Both the position numbers and the translations under genes were made by a program. A stretch of DNA of 64,000 nt from Nansenia antarctica (Eukaryota > Chordata > Actinopteri > Argentiniformes > Microstomatidae). Of the stretch, positions 48,301 through 58,365 are shown one piece after another. Position 1 is the first letter of the stretch; the number at the start of each line of letters is the position of its first letter. A model generated the notes under the pieces. That model saw nothing but the letters and a program-made list of their open reading frames with translations. It did no database searches and was not told the origin of the DNA. The stretch spans positions 18,446,129 to 18,510,128 of the forward strand of contig OZ022351.1 of NCBI GenBank assembly GCA_963989245.1, in the 5' to 3' direction.

Positions 48301-51253
48301 ATAATGCGAAAGAAAAAGAATCCGTTGTTTGCTCACTACACGTCAAGCTGGGAATCCACAACAACAAGGCTGCGTTCATAAATCCGCTCTGGAATCTGGG
48401 ATTCAAGGAACGCCTCTTGTCCAATCAAATTACTTGGTCCCTTTATGACGTCGGACCCAGTGTGCGCTCCTGCGCTCTCAAAGCGAATTTACGAACGCGG
48501 CCCAAGTGTATCATGGCGAGTGCTAGTTACGTTGTTCGGCGGAGAAGAACTCGAGATGCCTCCCTCGTCATTTAAATCCCATGTATGGGAGCACTTTGGC
48601 TTCTCTGTCAACTATGACGGGAGGCACGAAAAAGGTAGCTCGACAACTTCTGATAATGTAGGCATTTTTTTCATACCATGTTCAAAATAAGGGTTCACTT
48701 TATTATTTAGTTAAAAGTGGCATAAAACATGTTTATTCATCTGCTTTAAAGAGCCCAGTGACTCACTGCTGCAACCAGGCGCCTCCTCCCTCTCTCCTAT
48801 CATTTAAATTGAGTGTATTTCAGTATAATTATGTAATGTTTGAGTGTAGAATATGTTATATATATATATTACCAGTTTTGACATCTTGAATGTTGTTGGT
48901 TTTTGTCACATAGTAAAAGTGGTGTTTTTACAGAATTCAAGGAAAAAGCAGTTTTTATAAAAACAAAAATGTTTTGTGTTGATCCGAAAAATTATCCGAT
49001 CCGTGACTCAAAAACCGTGACACGATCCGATCCGTGAGTTAGGTGATCCGTTACACCCCTACTATACATGCATGTTACAACACACTATACATGCATGTTA
49101 CAACACACTATACAGTGGGAGAAATAAGTATTGAACACATCAACAAGGAATTAATTTCAGTTAGTGTGTTCAATACTTTTTTCCTGTTTCATTCCACTTT
49201 ATTACTATTAATATTATTTTATTTCATTCATAACTTTATTTACATATGGACTTCAATGTTTAGATTTTTTGTCTGGATTGTTTGAGTTAATACCAAAGTC
49301 TGGTGCAAATTTCACTTGAATAGGCACATTGGAAATACATTTACTGGACAAAATATTGATGTGTTCAATACTTATTTCCCCCACTGTACATGCATGTTAC
49401 AACACACTATGCATGCATATTACAACACACTATGCATGCATATTACAACACACTATACATGCATATTACAACACACTATAAAAAACACAATAAATGGATG
49501 CAGAGACACAGGCAGACAGATGCACACACAGGCAGACAGACAGCGCCTTGCATGCTAGCTTGCCGCCATTGGTGTGTGAATGTGTGTGTAAATGGGCGAA
49601 TGAGAGGCCATTGTAAAGTCAGTCCATTTACCAGTTGTCTGTCTTTTGTTTTAAAATTAATCTTGACTGAAGCTTTCTGTCTCCCCCCCCCCCCTCAGGC
49701 TTATACCAACCACATGTACCCCCCCTACTACTACCTCCTGCCCCTCCAGCAGGCCTACTCCATCCAGCCCAAACTGCCCTCTCCCTACGCTTCCCCCTGG
49801 TACCCCCCTGACGCCCCCTCCCCCCTCCACCACCGCATGACCCCCACCCCCCCAGGCGTCTCCCCACTGAGACCGCCGGAGGGCTACAGACACCCCCCCC
49901 ACAACCACCCTGCAGCCTTGGGGGCAGGGCCGTACGACTCCCTGCTAGGCCCCGCCCCCGAGCCCCCCCTGCAGACAGACTTCACGTATGGGCACGATGG
50001 AAGGTCAGCCATGGTGGGGTATCCCCACCCCCACCCCTCCGCGGCCCATCCCATGCACCTGGCCCCCGGGAGATGCCCCCAGCCTTGGCCCGCCCCGCAC
50101 CCACGACCCCACGCCTACGCTGGGATATACTCCGCCTCCCCCCCCCCTCCCCAGTACCCGCACTCCGTACCCCAGTACCCCGCTGCTGCCCCCACCCACT
50201 ACCACCCCCGGACAGCACCCGCCCACTACCCTGGCTCAGCGCCCCACTCCCACTACCCCCCCGTCTCCCTGGGAGGCTACCAGACGACCTGGAGCCTCCC
50301 CCGCGACCCAGCAGCAGTGGAGCCTCCCCCGCGCCCCAGCAGCAGTGCCCCCTCCCCTGGGGTGAGAGCCTCCAACCCCGGCCTCTGGCCCGTGGAGGAT
50401 AGTGCGGCTAATGCTAATGTGGCTACGCTTGACGACAACACCGCTGCTGCTGCTGTGGCCAGTGTGGCTGCGGGGTCTTCTGGAGGAGGAGGGGAGGAGG
50501 GAGGCCTGCAGGGGAGGGGAGGCCCTACGGCTGCAGGGTCCTCTGGGAGAGAGGCTTCACCAGGGATGGTGCCGGTGGACCCTCCCCTCGACCCGCCTCC
50601 GTTCTGCCCCTCTACAGAACCGGTAAGTCCCCCATGTCATCCAGAACCTCATCCCGTGCTGTTTGTTTGTAGCATTATAGTTTGTGTGTTGTAATATGTA
50701 AATATGCAAATGTGTCTGTTCACCTCAGGTCACATGGGTGCCAGCAGCCCATCAGATGCCAGGGCTGCCCACGTTCAAGGAAGTGTCCGTCGGCATGGTG
50801 ATGCAGGCGACCAATGAAACCAAGCCTGCGGTGGATGACGTCACCAACACCCTCGGGGAAGGGCTGGTCCAGGGGGCGGAGTCTCTGCATACGGGAACAC
50901 CCCCGGACCTCGGCTGCAGCCCATTGGAGGAGGGCTGGGAGGAGTGGCCAGACACCAATTACCAATCACAGAGGAGGTCGTACTACAGCCGCTCCTTCAG
51001 GGGCCGGGGGCGAGGCTATGAGGATGGTGGGCGTGGCCACTACAGGGAGAACCGGTGGAGGGGGGGGGGCTACCGGGGGAGGCGGGGGGGCACTGACGAA
51101 CGGAGAGAGTCCGGTTACCGGGAGCGGCGGCAGGGAGAGAGCTACGCCCCCCCCAGTCACTACAAAGGACCGAACACCAGAGGCCGGGGCTACTGTTCGT
51201 ACCCCACCAATGGCAGAGAAGGAGACTACTCCAGGAATTATGCGGATTTCTGA
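33614..51253 (+). CDS. otud4: OTUD4, OTU-domain deubiquitinase
   Basis: Deubiquitinase that also binds RNA and scaffolds other deubiquitinases. Exons: 33614-33760, 34271-34354, 38829-38879, 39219-39265, 39489-39561, 40059-40140, 40972-41139, 41255-41315, 41395-41440, 41516-41618, 41734-41798, 42239-42339, 42548-42654, 43304-43463, 43639-43777, 44670-45693, 45878-46114, 46644-46684, 49699-50622, 50729-51253. Phases all agree: 4185 bp, 1394 aa. The OTU core has the Asp-Cys pair in KDGSCLFRAVAEQ (exon 1) and the His in NGNHYD (exon 6). A Tudor-like region is in exons 11-12 (VGDKCKVRLD to VFIEELGRK). LYQDPLFPGFP, TGEDLP and LRFFFNLGVK are conserved landmarks of the family. Exon 16 is a long T/P/S repeat and exon 20 ends with RGRGRG and RGG motifs. 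It is longer than human OTUD4 (about 1114 aa), mainly through low-complexity parts. Exons 8 and 9 are the least certain. Confidence 0.92.
34372..37706. repeat. 3.3-kb minisatellite in OTUD4 intron 2
   Basis: Units of about 28-40 bp read acatctgcctaactacctac followed by atacctacc repeats; the 3' third (37200-37700) shifts to a tacctacatgtctacc form. It begins about 20-30 bp after the exon 2 donor (34355). It resumes after a hAT insertion at 38634-38715. Confidence 0.95.
38290..38430. repeat. Unidentified interspersed repeat, copy 2
   Basis: It shares ccaccacgtcggcgcaatgc, cagagttttgtcgagagctg and ggccgcctcataattctcta with 24500-24665. Confidence 0.6.
38434..38588. repeat. 24-bp minisatellite, about 6.5 copies
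   Basis: Near-identical units of tgctactattcacctgtata plus accc. The low divergence suggests a recent expansion within the hAT element. Confidence 0.9.
39131..39180. repeat. GT microsatellite in OTUD4 intron 3
   Basis: A GT run of about 50 bp shortly before the exon 4 acceptor. Intron 3 also has short repeats of ttacaaggg (38970-39010). Confidence 0.9.
39562..39690. repeat. Minisatellite abutting the exon 5 donor
   Basis: Units of 16-18 bp, catgaccctgcacacg, repeat about seven times. The first partial unit includes the donor itself (gtgaccctgaacacg). Confidence 0.85.
40016..40044. repeat. GT microsatellite before OTUD4 exon 6
   Basis: A short GT run 15 bp before the exon 6 acceptor. A pure G tract of about 27 bp follows the exon 6 donor at about 40165-40191. 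Confidence 0.85.
40757..40970 (+). repeat. Extended CTCC polypyrimidine tract before exon 7
   Basis: About 210 bp of nearly pure C and T end in the AG of the exon 7 acceptor. A normal polypyrimidine tract is tens of bases, so this is an expanded one. Intron 6 otherwise shows no recognised element from 40200 to 40750. Confidence 0.85.
41802..41866. repeat. GT microsatellite starting at the exon 11 donor
   Basis: The donor GTGAGG (41799) runs directly into GT repeats. A retroposon-like tail in reverse (ttttatccagagagacttac, 41931-41950) follows. Confidence 0.85.
42366..42508. repeat. CT microsatellite in OTUD4 intron 12
   Basis: Two CT runs separated by ctgtctgtctgcct units, ending close to the exon 13 acceptor. 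Confidence 0.9.
42655..43247. repeat. Minisatellite of repeated 5' splice sites, OTUD4 intron 13
   Basis: Units of about 36-48 bp, ccctccctgacctccctg followed by gtgagaaccctactgacc, sometimes with an extra gacccctgacc or tctgac. The real exon 13 donor (CCCCTG|GTGAGAACCC, 42655) is the first member. Fourteen further copies of CCTGGTGAGAACCC follow, each a strong donor match. Confidence 0.95.
43485..43522. repeat. GT microsatellite in OTUD4 intron 14
   Basis: A GT run starting about 20 bp after the exon 14 donor. Confidence 0.9.
43790..43884. repeat. CTGT and GT repeats after the exon 15 donor
   Basis: Units of ctgtctgcctgtctg start about 10 bp after the donor at 43778 and pass into a GT run. 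Confidence 0.9.
43885..44130. mobile_element. hAT left-end fragment
   Basis: It begins TAGGGGTGCAACGGTTC, a common fish hAT end, directly after a GT run. The internal segment gtttgaggaagcctcggatt resembles atttgaggaagacccggatt in the right-end fragment at 54480-54933. The right end is missing; a CTGT repeat follows. Confidence 0.7.
44352..44640 (+). mobile_element. L1-type LINE reverse transcriptase fragment
   Basis: The frame RPLSPLIFAIAIKPFAIWLL followed by a SDARFEGITRG stretch and VSLYVADLHLYISNP matches the L1 reverse transcriptase core. The catalytic box reads YVAD instead of YADD, so it is inactive. It is truncated on both sides. Confidence 0.8.
46115..46475. repeat. 30-bp minisatellite abutting the exon 17 donor
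   Basis: The unit is gagttagcctagctctcctt followed by ggctagcata, about 11 copies plus decayed ones to about 46550. The first unit begins inside the donor itself (GGTGAGTTAGCC). Confidence 0.93.
46738..46861. repeat. 23-bp minisatellite in OTUD4 intron 18, first segment
   Basis: The unit acaacacactatacatgcat plus gtt repeats here and reappears at 48099-48117, 49062-49112 and 49387-49480. The gaps are three transposon insertions, so this was originally one array. Confidence 0.93.
46862..48098. mobile_element. hAT element in the intron 18 array
   Basis: The ends are TAGGGGTGGGACGATTAG and CCTCCCATCCCTA, flanked by the 8-bp duplication gttacaac (46854-46861 and 48099-48106). It is 1237 bp and non-autonomous, with repeated acgattat/gataatc motifs near both ends. 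Confidence 0.9.
48118..49061. mobile_element. Second hAT element in the intron 18 array
   Basis: The ends are TAGGGCTGTAACG and CGTTACACCCCTA (read on the plus strand as ccgttacacccct then a), flanked by ctatacat (48110-48117 and 49062-49069). It is 944 bp. A small MITE is nested inside (48368-48502). Confidence 0.9.
48368..48502. mobile_element. Small MITE nested in the second hAT
   Basis: It starts ggctgcgttcataaat and ends gaatttacgaacgcggcc; about 135 bp. The core cttgtccaatcaaattactt is shared with 23967-24131 and, reversed, with 63849-63988. Confidence 0.8.
49113..49386. mobile_element. Tc1/mariner-type MITE in the intron 18 array
   Basis: Inverted ends CAGTGGGAGAAATAAGTATT and AATACTTATTTCCCCCACTG enclose 274 bp, flanked by TA on both sides, as expected for Tc1/mariner insertion. 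Confidence 0.88.
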
Positions 51254-51595
51254 GCAGCGATTGGGTCTTGTGTCGTGGGCTCCCCATTTTGTTTTCAGGG
51301 GTCTTCTTCTTCTTCCACACTTGGTTTGTGTTTGTGTGGCTGCTCTGCTCTGATTTGAGCTTTTACAGGACTTTAGTTTCTTTTTAATAACCTGGGTTTA
51401 CAGGACTCTAGTTTCTCTTTAAACCTGGGTTTACAGGACATGACTTTCTTTTTAATCCATCTGAAGTCTCTCTCTCTCACTGAGTTTTCGTGCCTTAACT
51501 TTGTTTTTCTTTGTCAGGCCTCAGAAGGAGGTGTTGTCTTGTACATAGTTTGTTGCATTTTCTATAAGTTAAATAAAGTTTGGTAACTTCTGAAG
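51254..51595 (+). terminator. OTUD4 3' UTR and polyadenylation signal
   Basis: After the stop codon the sequence is non-repetitive and T-rich, with several short tttacagga direct repeats. AATAAA lies at 51572-51577, followed by a GT-rich patch, so cleavage near 51590-51600 is likely. Confidence 0.8.
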
Positions 51596-51776
51596 CCCAT
51601 GACTTTGCTGCAATCTATTGATGTTATTGCCTTTTTTCTCTGTGGTGGAAGTCAACCTTTTTGTTTCGTAAGTTCTGTGTCTGATGCAGTGAACCTTTTA
51701 CCTGCTGTGGGTACGTCAGGTTATGAACCCTGCAGCTATTAGATAAACAGGTACTACATGCATTAAACATGCGTTA

Positions 51777-52314
51777 TGTTAGACCCCCCGGTTATTTTGT
51801 TGAGCAGCTCCAAGAAGGACAGGAGATTTTCTCTATTGCACACATGGTTATTTATCGAAGATAAACAGGCAGAGTATACAAAGCAGTGTGCAGCGCTGGA
51901 CCCTCAGTGAGACGACATCAGAAGGATATCCGCCCCCAGAGAGAGTGAGATCTCTCCGGTTACAATTCATATGATTGTTCATTTGGGCTAAGGCACACCA
52001 CGTACCTAGATGGGTCCTAGAACGCTGATTGGCCAACTATTGGCAGACCCATTCTCTGTGCTCGTGACCAAGTCAAGATGTATCAAAACTATACAGTGTT
52101 TGTTGTCTGTGCTGAGGCGTGTATACTTTGATGTTTCTAGGGGAGTCATCTCTGCTCCCGGGCTTAGATCACCAAGGCCACCAGAGACTTCCACCCCACA
52201 TTCCTAAGCAGCAGCCGGTGCTGATAAGTGCTCATTAGTAATAAACATATCATAACAAGCAGCTGGTGCTGACAAGTGCTCAAAAGGACTATAGAAAAAT
52301 CTATTATCCTAACA
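51777..52314. mobile_element. Possible solo LTR
   Basis: The segment begins TGTTAGACCC and ends CCTAACA, giving the TG...CA ends and short inverted repeat of an LTR. It contains a tatactttg box (52120s) and an AATAAA (52241-52246). A clean target duplication is not seen, and no internal retroelement region is adjacent. Confidence 0.4.
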
Positions 52315-52801
52315 GTTCCATTCAGGATGCAACACCAACTTTCAGCAGGGTAGGACTCTCCAAGGTTCTGCTCCACCTGTCTGACTACACTGCTCTCCAC
52401 AACATGTCCCTCTCTGATATACACCATCTTTAATCTCACCATCTCTGATATAGCCTACACTATATTTAATCTCACTATCTCCCTCTGATATATATATACT
52501 GTATGTACCATCTTTAATCTCGCTGGTTAATCGGGTATTAACTTAGGAGACATCACGTGTGTTGACGGGTCAGGGGTCCGATGTTCCTCTGTCGAATTGC
52601 TCCTTGACGTCCATTTCACGAGGAATGGTATCAAACATGATTACAATGACCCCCCCCCCCCGATTTCTACCTCCACCAGCCTCCCTCTGATATCTAATCT
52701 CATCAAGTGTCAAACAGAAAGGAACCAATCACAGAGTGACAAACAGGGAGTGAGAAACTGAGTCATTTAATGAGATCAACACCATCCTCACAAGGATTAC
52801 A

Positions 52802-52807
52802 TTTATT
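52802..52807 (-). terminator. Candidate abce1 polyadenylation signal
   Basis: The minus strand reads AATAAA here, about 1.3 kb past the ABCE1 stop. Nothing nearer is convincing, but the intervening sequence includes transposon and repeat material, so the assignment is uncertain. Confidence 0.3.
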
Positions 52808-53152
52808 TTCATTTTTAAAACAGCTGGTTATGATAGGTCTGTAGCCACTGTCGGGTGTGTGTGCATTTGTGTGTGTCAGTGTCACTGTGTTTGTTTGTGT
52901 GTGTGTGTGTGACTTTGGCAGCGTTCCGGACCTGTAGAAGCAGCATACTGGTGTCTGCGGAGGGTTCAGCGGCCCGGTGCGCCATCAGAAGCGGGTCGCT
53001 GAAGCTCAGCAGACACGGCCGTCAGCCAAGGACATCCCAGCTCTCTGCTCTCCTCTCTGAAGGGTGCACTCCCTCCTTCACCCCCCCCCTCCCCCCTCTC
53101 TCTCTCTCTCTCTCTCTCTCATGGACTGGAAAAACAGTGCGTTGGTGTCAGC

Positions 53153-53289
53153 CAGGGGAGGCTGGTGGAAGTAGAAATGGGAGGACGGGCTCATTGGAAT
53201 GGGATGAGGAATGGCACCTCAAACCACGTTCCTCCTCCTTCCACTCCAGGCGTCACAACGAGCCCGTCCTCCCATTTCTGCCTCCCCTG
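53153..53289. mobile_element. 137-bp hAT-like MITE
   Basis: The ends are CAGGGGAGGCTGG and GCCTCCCCTG, with inverted arms sharing gaaatgggaggacgggctc. These ends match the foldback element at 1578-2080. Confidence 0.75.
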
Positions 53290-53442
53290 GTCAAAGCATG
53301 GGCTGAAGGGGGCATGTATGTATGTATGCATGTATGTATGTATGTATGTACTGGTCCATCAAGACATGTCAGAAGCTCTGAACTACAAGGTCAGAGTGTG
53401 TGGGGGGGAAGCTCCATTAGAGCGACCCTCCAGCTGGTTTTA

Positions 53443-53475
53443 TATATATATATATATATTATATATATATATATA
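53443..53475. repeat. TA microsatellite
   Basis: A run of alternating TA that can fold on itself, plus ctatgtatgtatg repeats just before (53315-53350). Confidence 0.9.
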
Positions 53476-53804
53476 CACACCAGAAAGCAATCGCAAGCAT
53501 TTTCAGAAGCGTGCGCTGAAGAGTGGAAATATAACCATGTTACAGCTCTTGAGCACCCCCTGCTGGTTGTTTCAGTGCACAGGATGCATGTTGGGAGATT
53601 TTTTTTTTTTTTCTTTCAAAATGTTGAAGGTTAAAAGTGGTTCTAACTGGCCACCGTGAGCCCTCACCTGCAGGGGGCGCTCATGTTGTTTGGGGGGGGT
53701 TTTCTACATCGAATCACTTGAATGTACACTTGGACTGGAGTCTCTGAGTTGATCAAGAATGCACCGTTATCTGTTTTAGACGAAGCAGTGAAGGGGAGGG
53801 TGGA

Positions 53805-54066
53805 GAGAGGAGGCTTCAGGGAGGGAAGGGGGGAGAGACTTCAGGGAAACTTCAGGGAGGGGGGAGGGACTTCAGGGAGGGGGGAGGGACTTCAGGGAGG
53901 GGCTTCGGGGAGGGACTTCAGGGAGGGGCTTCGGGGAGGGACTTCAGGGAGAGGGGAGGGATTTCAGGGAGGGGGGAGGAACTTCAGGGAGGGGGGAGGG
54001 ACTTCAGGGAGAGGGGAGGGACTTCAGGGATGGCGGGAGAGAGGAGACTTCAGGGAGGGGGGAGAG
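53805..54066. repeat. G-rich minisatellite next to the ABCE1 stop
   Basis: Units of 18-22 bp, cttcagggaggggggaggga, repeat about 12 times and end 67 bp from the ABCE1 stop codon. In the ABCE1 transcript it would be C-rich 3' UTR. Confidence 0.9.
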
Positions 54067-54133
54067 GGCGTTGTCATGGAGGGTGCAGAGGTCGTTATCG
54101 GCGTGGGTAGCGAGGTCCTTGTTAGGAATCAGT

Positions 54134-57100
54134 CTAGTCGTCCAGGAAGAAGTAGTTCCCACTCTTCTTCTGCTCCGTGTCCTAGGAGGGGGCAGAGGTC
54201 ATAGGTTAAAGGTCATGACAGGGTCGAGCCATTCTGTTTCTATAGTTACTATACTGTATGACCATATGGCTGCTGTAGTGAGTATACTGTATTGCTATTG
54301 GCTGGTACCTTGATGGAGTTCATCTTGTTGATGCGGGGTCTGAAGTTGTTGGGGTCTCTCCTGAAGGTGATCTCCAGCAAGGCCAGGAACCTGTTCATAC
54401 CTGCCAACAGACTCTGGGGCCTGGGGGGGTGGGGGGGACTTAGTGTTAGCCTCAGAGTAGAGTTGAGAGCATGAATGTGGTTGAGAGACAATTTGAGGAA
54501 GACCCGGATTCCTACAAATCCAAATCTGTGGTGGGATCATTTGGGTTTTGGCATTGAATACAATGAGGCAGGAACGAAAACAGTGAACAGAAATGTTACT
54601 AGCTGCAAGCGTTGCTTAACACATGTTGTATATGCGTATATGGGCTACCAGCAGTCAAGGCTTAAAGTGCCCTTTTACTTTTATTTCATCCTCTCCTATA
54701 CCAGTAGTCAAGGCGAAGCGGCACTTTTACATAATTTATTTTTTACATTTTAAAGTGTTTTTTGTTTATATATATATTTATATTTTGTATATTATACAAT
54801 ATACCAGTCATATTCTGGAATGTGTGTGAATGTTAAAGTTCCATAAGTATAAGCAAAAAAAAAGCACTGAAACCATGACCCAGAAACCGAAGTTCATACT
54901 ATTCCATGGGCCAACTGAACCGTTGCACCCCTAATACACAGATTAGTGTGTGTGTGTGTGTCATACGTGTTAGCCGCGGTGCTTTTGGAGGGGATCCCGT
55001 CGAACACGATGACGCGGTCGGCCAGGTAGGTGGCCATGATAAAGTCATGCTCCACCACGAACGCTGTCTTCTTGGCGTGGAGGATGAAACTACAGCACAG
55101 CAGGGATCAGACAGAACAAACAGTCAGAACAGAACAGAACAGAGGACTGCAGATCTGAACAACTGGACCAAAGATTCATTACAGTAAAAGAATGCGTGTG
55201 TGTGTGTGTGTGTGTTACCGTTTGATGACCCTGGCAGCCATGAGTCGTTGTTCAGAGTCCAGGTAGGCGGAGGGCTCGTCTATCAGGTAGACGTCAGCAG
55301 GCTTCCCCAGACACAGGGCCAGGGCCACGCGCTGCAGCTCTCCTCCTGACAGGTTCTGGACCTGGGGGGCCGGGGGGGGGGGGCGTTAGTGTGGTGCCCT
55401 GATGTGGGTGTGTACGTACGTACGTGTGTGTAATAATAGATTTTATTTCAAATCTCCTTTCTCAAACTCAAGGACACAAGAGTAGCAGGACAATAAACAC
55501 GAAAGAAAAACACAACAAACAAAAACAGAATAGAGATACACAAGATAGAAACTGTGTGTGTGTATACGTACGTCCTGGTCGATAATGCTCTCTATCAGCA
55601 TGGGCTTCATGACATCGGTGATGAACTGAGGGTGTGTGTATGCGTCTCTGATCTTGTCATGGAGGAGAGCTCTCACACTGCCCTGTAAGGGGGAGGGAGG
55701 CAGAGAGAGAGAGAGGTGGGGGAGGGGGGAGAGAGATGTGGGGGAGGGAGGGAGAGAGAGAGGTGGGGGAGGGAGGGAGGGGGAGAGAGAGAGGTGGGGG
55801 AGGGGGAGAGAGAGAGGTGGGGGAGGGAGGGAGAGAGAGGTGCGGGAGGGAGAGAGGTGGGGGAGGGAGAGAGAGGTGGGGGAGGGAGGGAGGGGGAGAG
55901 AGAGAGAGGTGGGGGAGGGAGGGAGAGAGGTGGGGGAGGGAGGGAGAGAGGGAGGTGGGGGGAGGGAGAGAGAAAGAGACATGTTAGGGTCAGACCACTA
56001 ATACTCATAACTAATAACACTATACTCATTTACTGCATTGAGTCTACATGGAGGATGATGATGATGAAGAACATACCTTGAACTTGGGGCTGATCTTCTG
56101 GGGCTTGTAACTGACGTTCAGGACAGGTACCTCACCTGGAGGGGGGAGGGGGGTTGAGACAGAACAAAGCTATAGCCTAGTGACTGTATGGGAGGGGAAA
56201 CTCTCTGATATATCTATCTGATTGATTGATTGATTGAAAACTTTATTAGAAGATTTGCAGAAGTAGGTACATGAAAGTACATATTACATACAAGGTCAAC
56301 TAACAGGATAAAAACCCAAGAAAGCCACTGGCTTATTTCAATTGGGGTCCTTGATTCTCAATTCATCGTTACATGTAAGACAGACAAAAAAACTAGTACT
56401 ATCTACAAGATAATACAGACAAATAACTATTACTATCTACAAGATAAACATACATCCATCATGGGAAGAACAATACAACACAACATAAGGTATGTACAGC
56501 GGATAGGACAGGTGGGGACATACACCACAGGTGGGGGCGGGGGACAAAACACAAAGTATGTACAGTGGGTAGTTCGGGTCTTTTAATCTGATTTTTGATT
56601 TAGAGGGTCCAGTTACGGATTGCAGCCTCCTGTAAATGTTTTTTGAGAGTGGTTTTGAAGGTGGGCAGTGTTTTGCACTCCTTTAAGATTATAGGAAGGG
56701 CGTTCCACATTTTTACTGCATAGTTTGCAAACGAGTTTAACCCCTTGTTTGTGGTGCAACGCGGTTGAACGTGGTTCGTGGAGCTTCCTCTGGTGTTGTA
56801 TGTGTGGACGTTGTTCACTTTTTGGAAGTATGTTGACAGGTACTTGGGTGTCTTTGTGGTGTAGCGTATCTTGAAGACCAGGCCCAGTGCAAGCTGCTGC
56901 ACTCTGTCAACTACTCGTAGCCAATCAAGGCTCAAAAAATGAGCAGCGGTTAGATGTGTCCTAGGGTTGAGGCCTAGCAGAAGCCTAACCAGTTTATTTT
57001 GGGCTGTCTGGAGTCTTGTTTTATGGGCCTTTGTGGTTCTATAGTACCATGATGTTACGGCATAGTCGAAGTGACATTGAATGAGAGCTCCTGATAGGGT

Positions 57101-58325
57101 CCTCAGTGTGTTTTTACTGACAAGTGAGGATATCCTGTACAAGAATCTAGTTCTATGGTTCACTTTTTTGATTACTTTTGCTGCCATTTTATCTCCGGAA
57201 AGATTTGCCTCTAAGATGGAGCCCAGGTATGTAATATCCTCTTTTCTTGTGATATTAATGTTACCCACTTTTATTTTAAAATTTTCAGCCTTTCTGAGTT
57301 TAGATGGGGATCCGTATAGGATGGTTTCAGTTTTACCTAGGTGTATTGATAGTTTATTGTCAGCTAGCCAGATGCAGATTCTACTCAGTTCAGTGCTTAG
57401 CGCTTATTTATACTAGTTTATTTATACTAGTCTGTAGTATGCAGAGGATAGTGTGATCAAAACGTGTGTGTGAATGAGTGAGCGCGCGTGTGTGTGTGTG
57501 TTAGGTTTGGGCGGTAATACCGTAAGCCACGGTTTTTGAAAATAGCAAGTGTCCGTTTCAATACCGTCATAAATTGCTATATATAATAAACGCCATAAGA
57601 GTGTTTGTCCAGCACCACTGTCTGTGTGGCTTCTTCTTTCGCGTAACGTCAGAGGTCCAACTCGGTGTCGGTGTGGCTGAAGATATGTGTGTGTGTGTGT
57701 GTGTGTGTGTGACTGGTCCTCACCTCCCTCATCAGGTTTGAGGCGTCCTGCTAACATCCTGATGAAGGTGGTCTTGCCGGTGCCTGAGGGGTCAAATACA
57801 CTAGTTAGAGAGACTCGCGCACACACACAGAGACGCACAGACTCACACACACACACAGACTCGCGCACACAGACTCGCACACACACACAGAGACGCACGG
57901 ACTCACACACACACAGACTCGCACACACACACAGAGACGCACAGACTCACACACACACACAGACTCGCACACACACACACACAGAGATGCACAGACACAC
58001 ACACACACACACACAGACTCGCACACACACAGAGACGCACAGACTCACACACACACACAGACTCGCACACACACACAGACTCGCACACACACACACAGAG
58101 ACGCACAGACTCACACACACACACAGACTCGCACACACACACACAGACTCGCACACACACACAGACTCGCACACACACACACAGAGACGCACAGACTCGC
58201 ACACACACACACAGAGACGCACAGACTCGCACACAGAGCTCAGTTCAAGTGTAGAAACCATCATAAAGTGTATTTGACATACTTCAGGTAAGACATGTGA
58301 TTTACATCATAGCTCGCACACAAAA

Positions 58326-58365
<40 letters not shown>

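Noticed and set aside
53722..54204. A 160-codon Gly- and Arg-rich frame.
   Set aside because: It comes from the cttcagggagggg minisatellite antisense to the ABCE1 3' UTR.
57422..58277. Cys-Val- or Thr-His-rich frames.
   Set aside because: They are CA/GT repeat translations around real ABCE1 exons. The only true coding part is the Walker A exon at 57724-57783.
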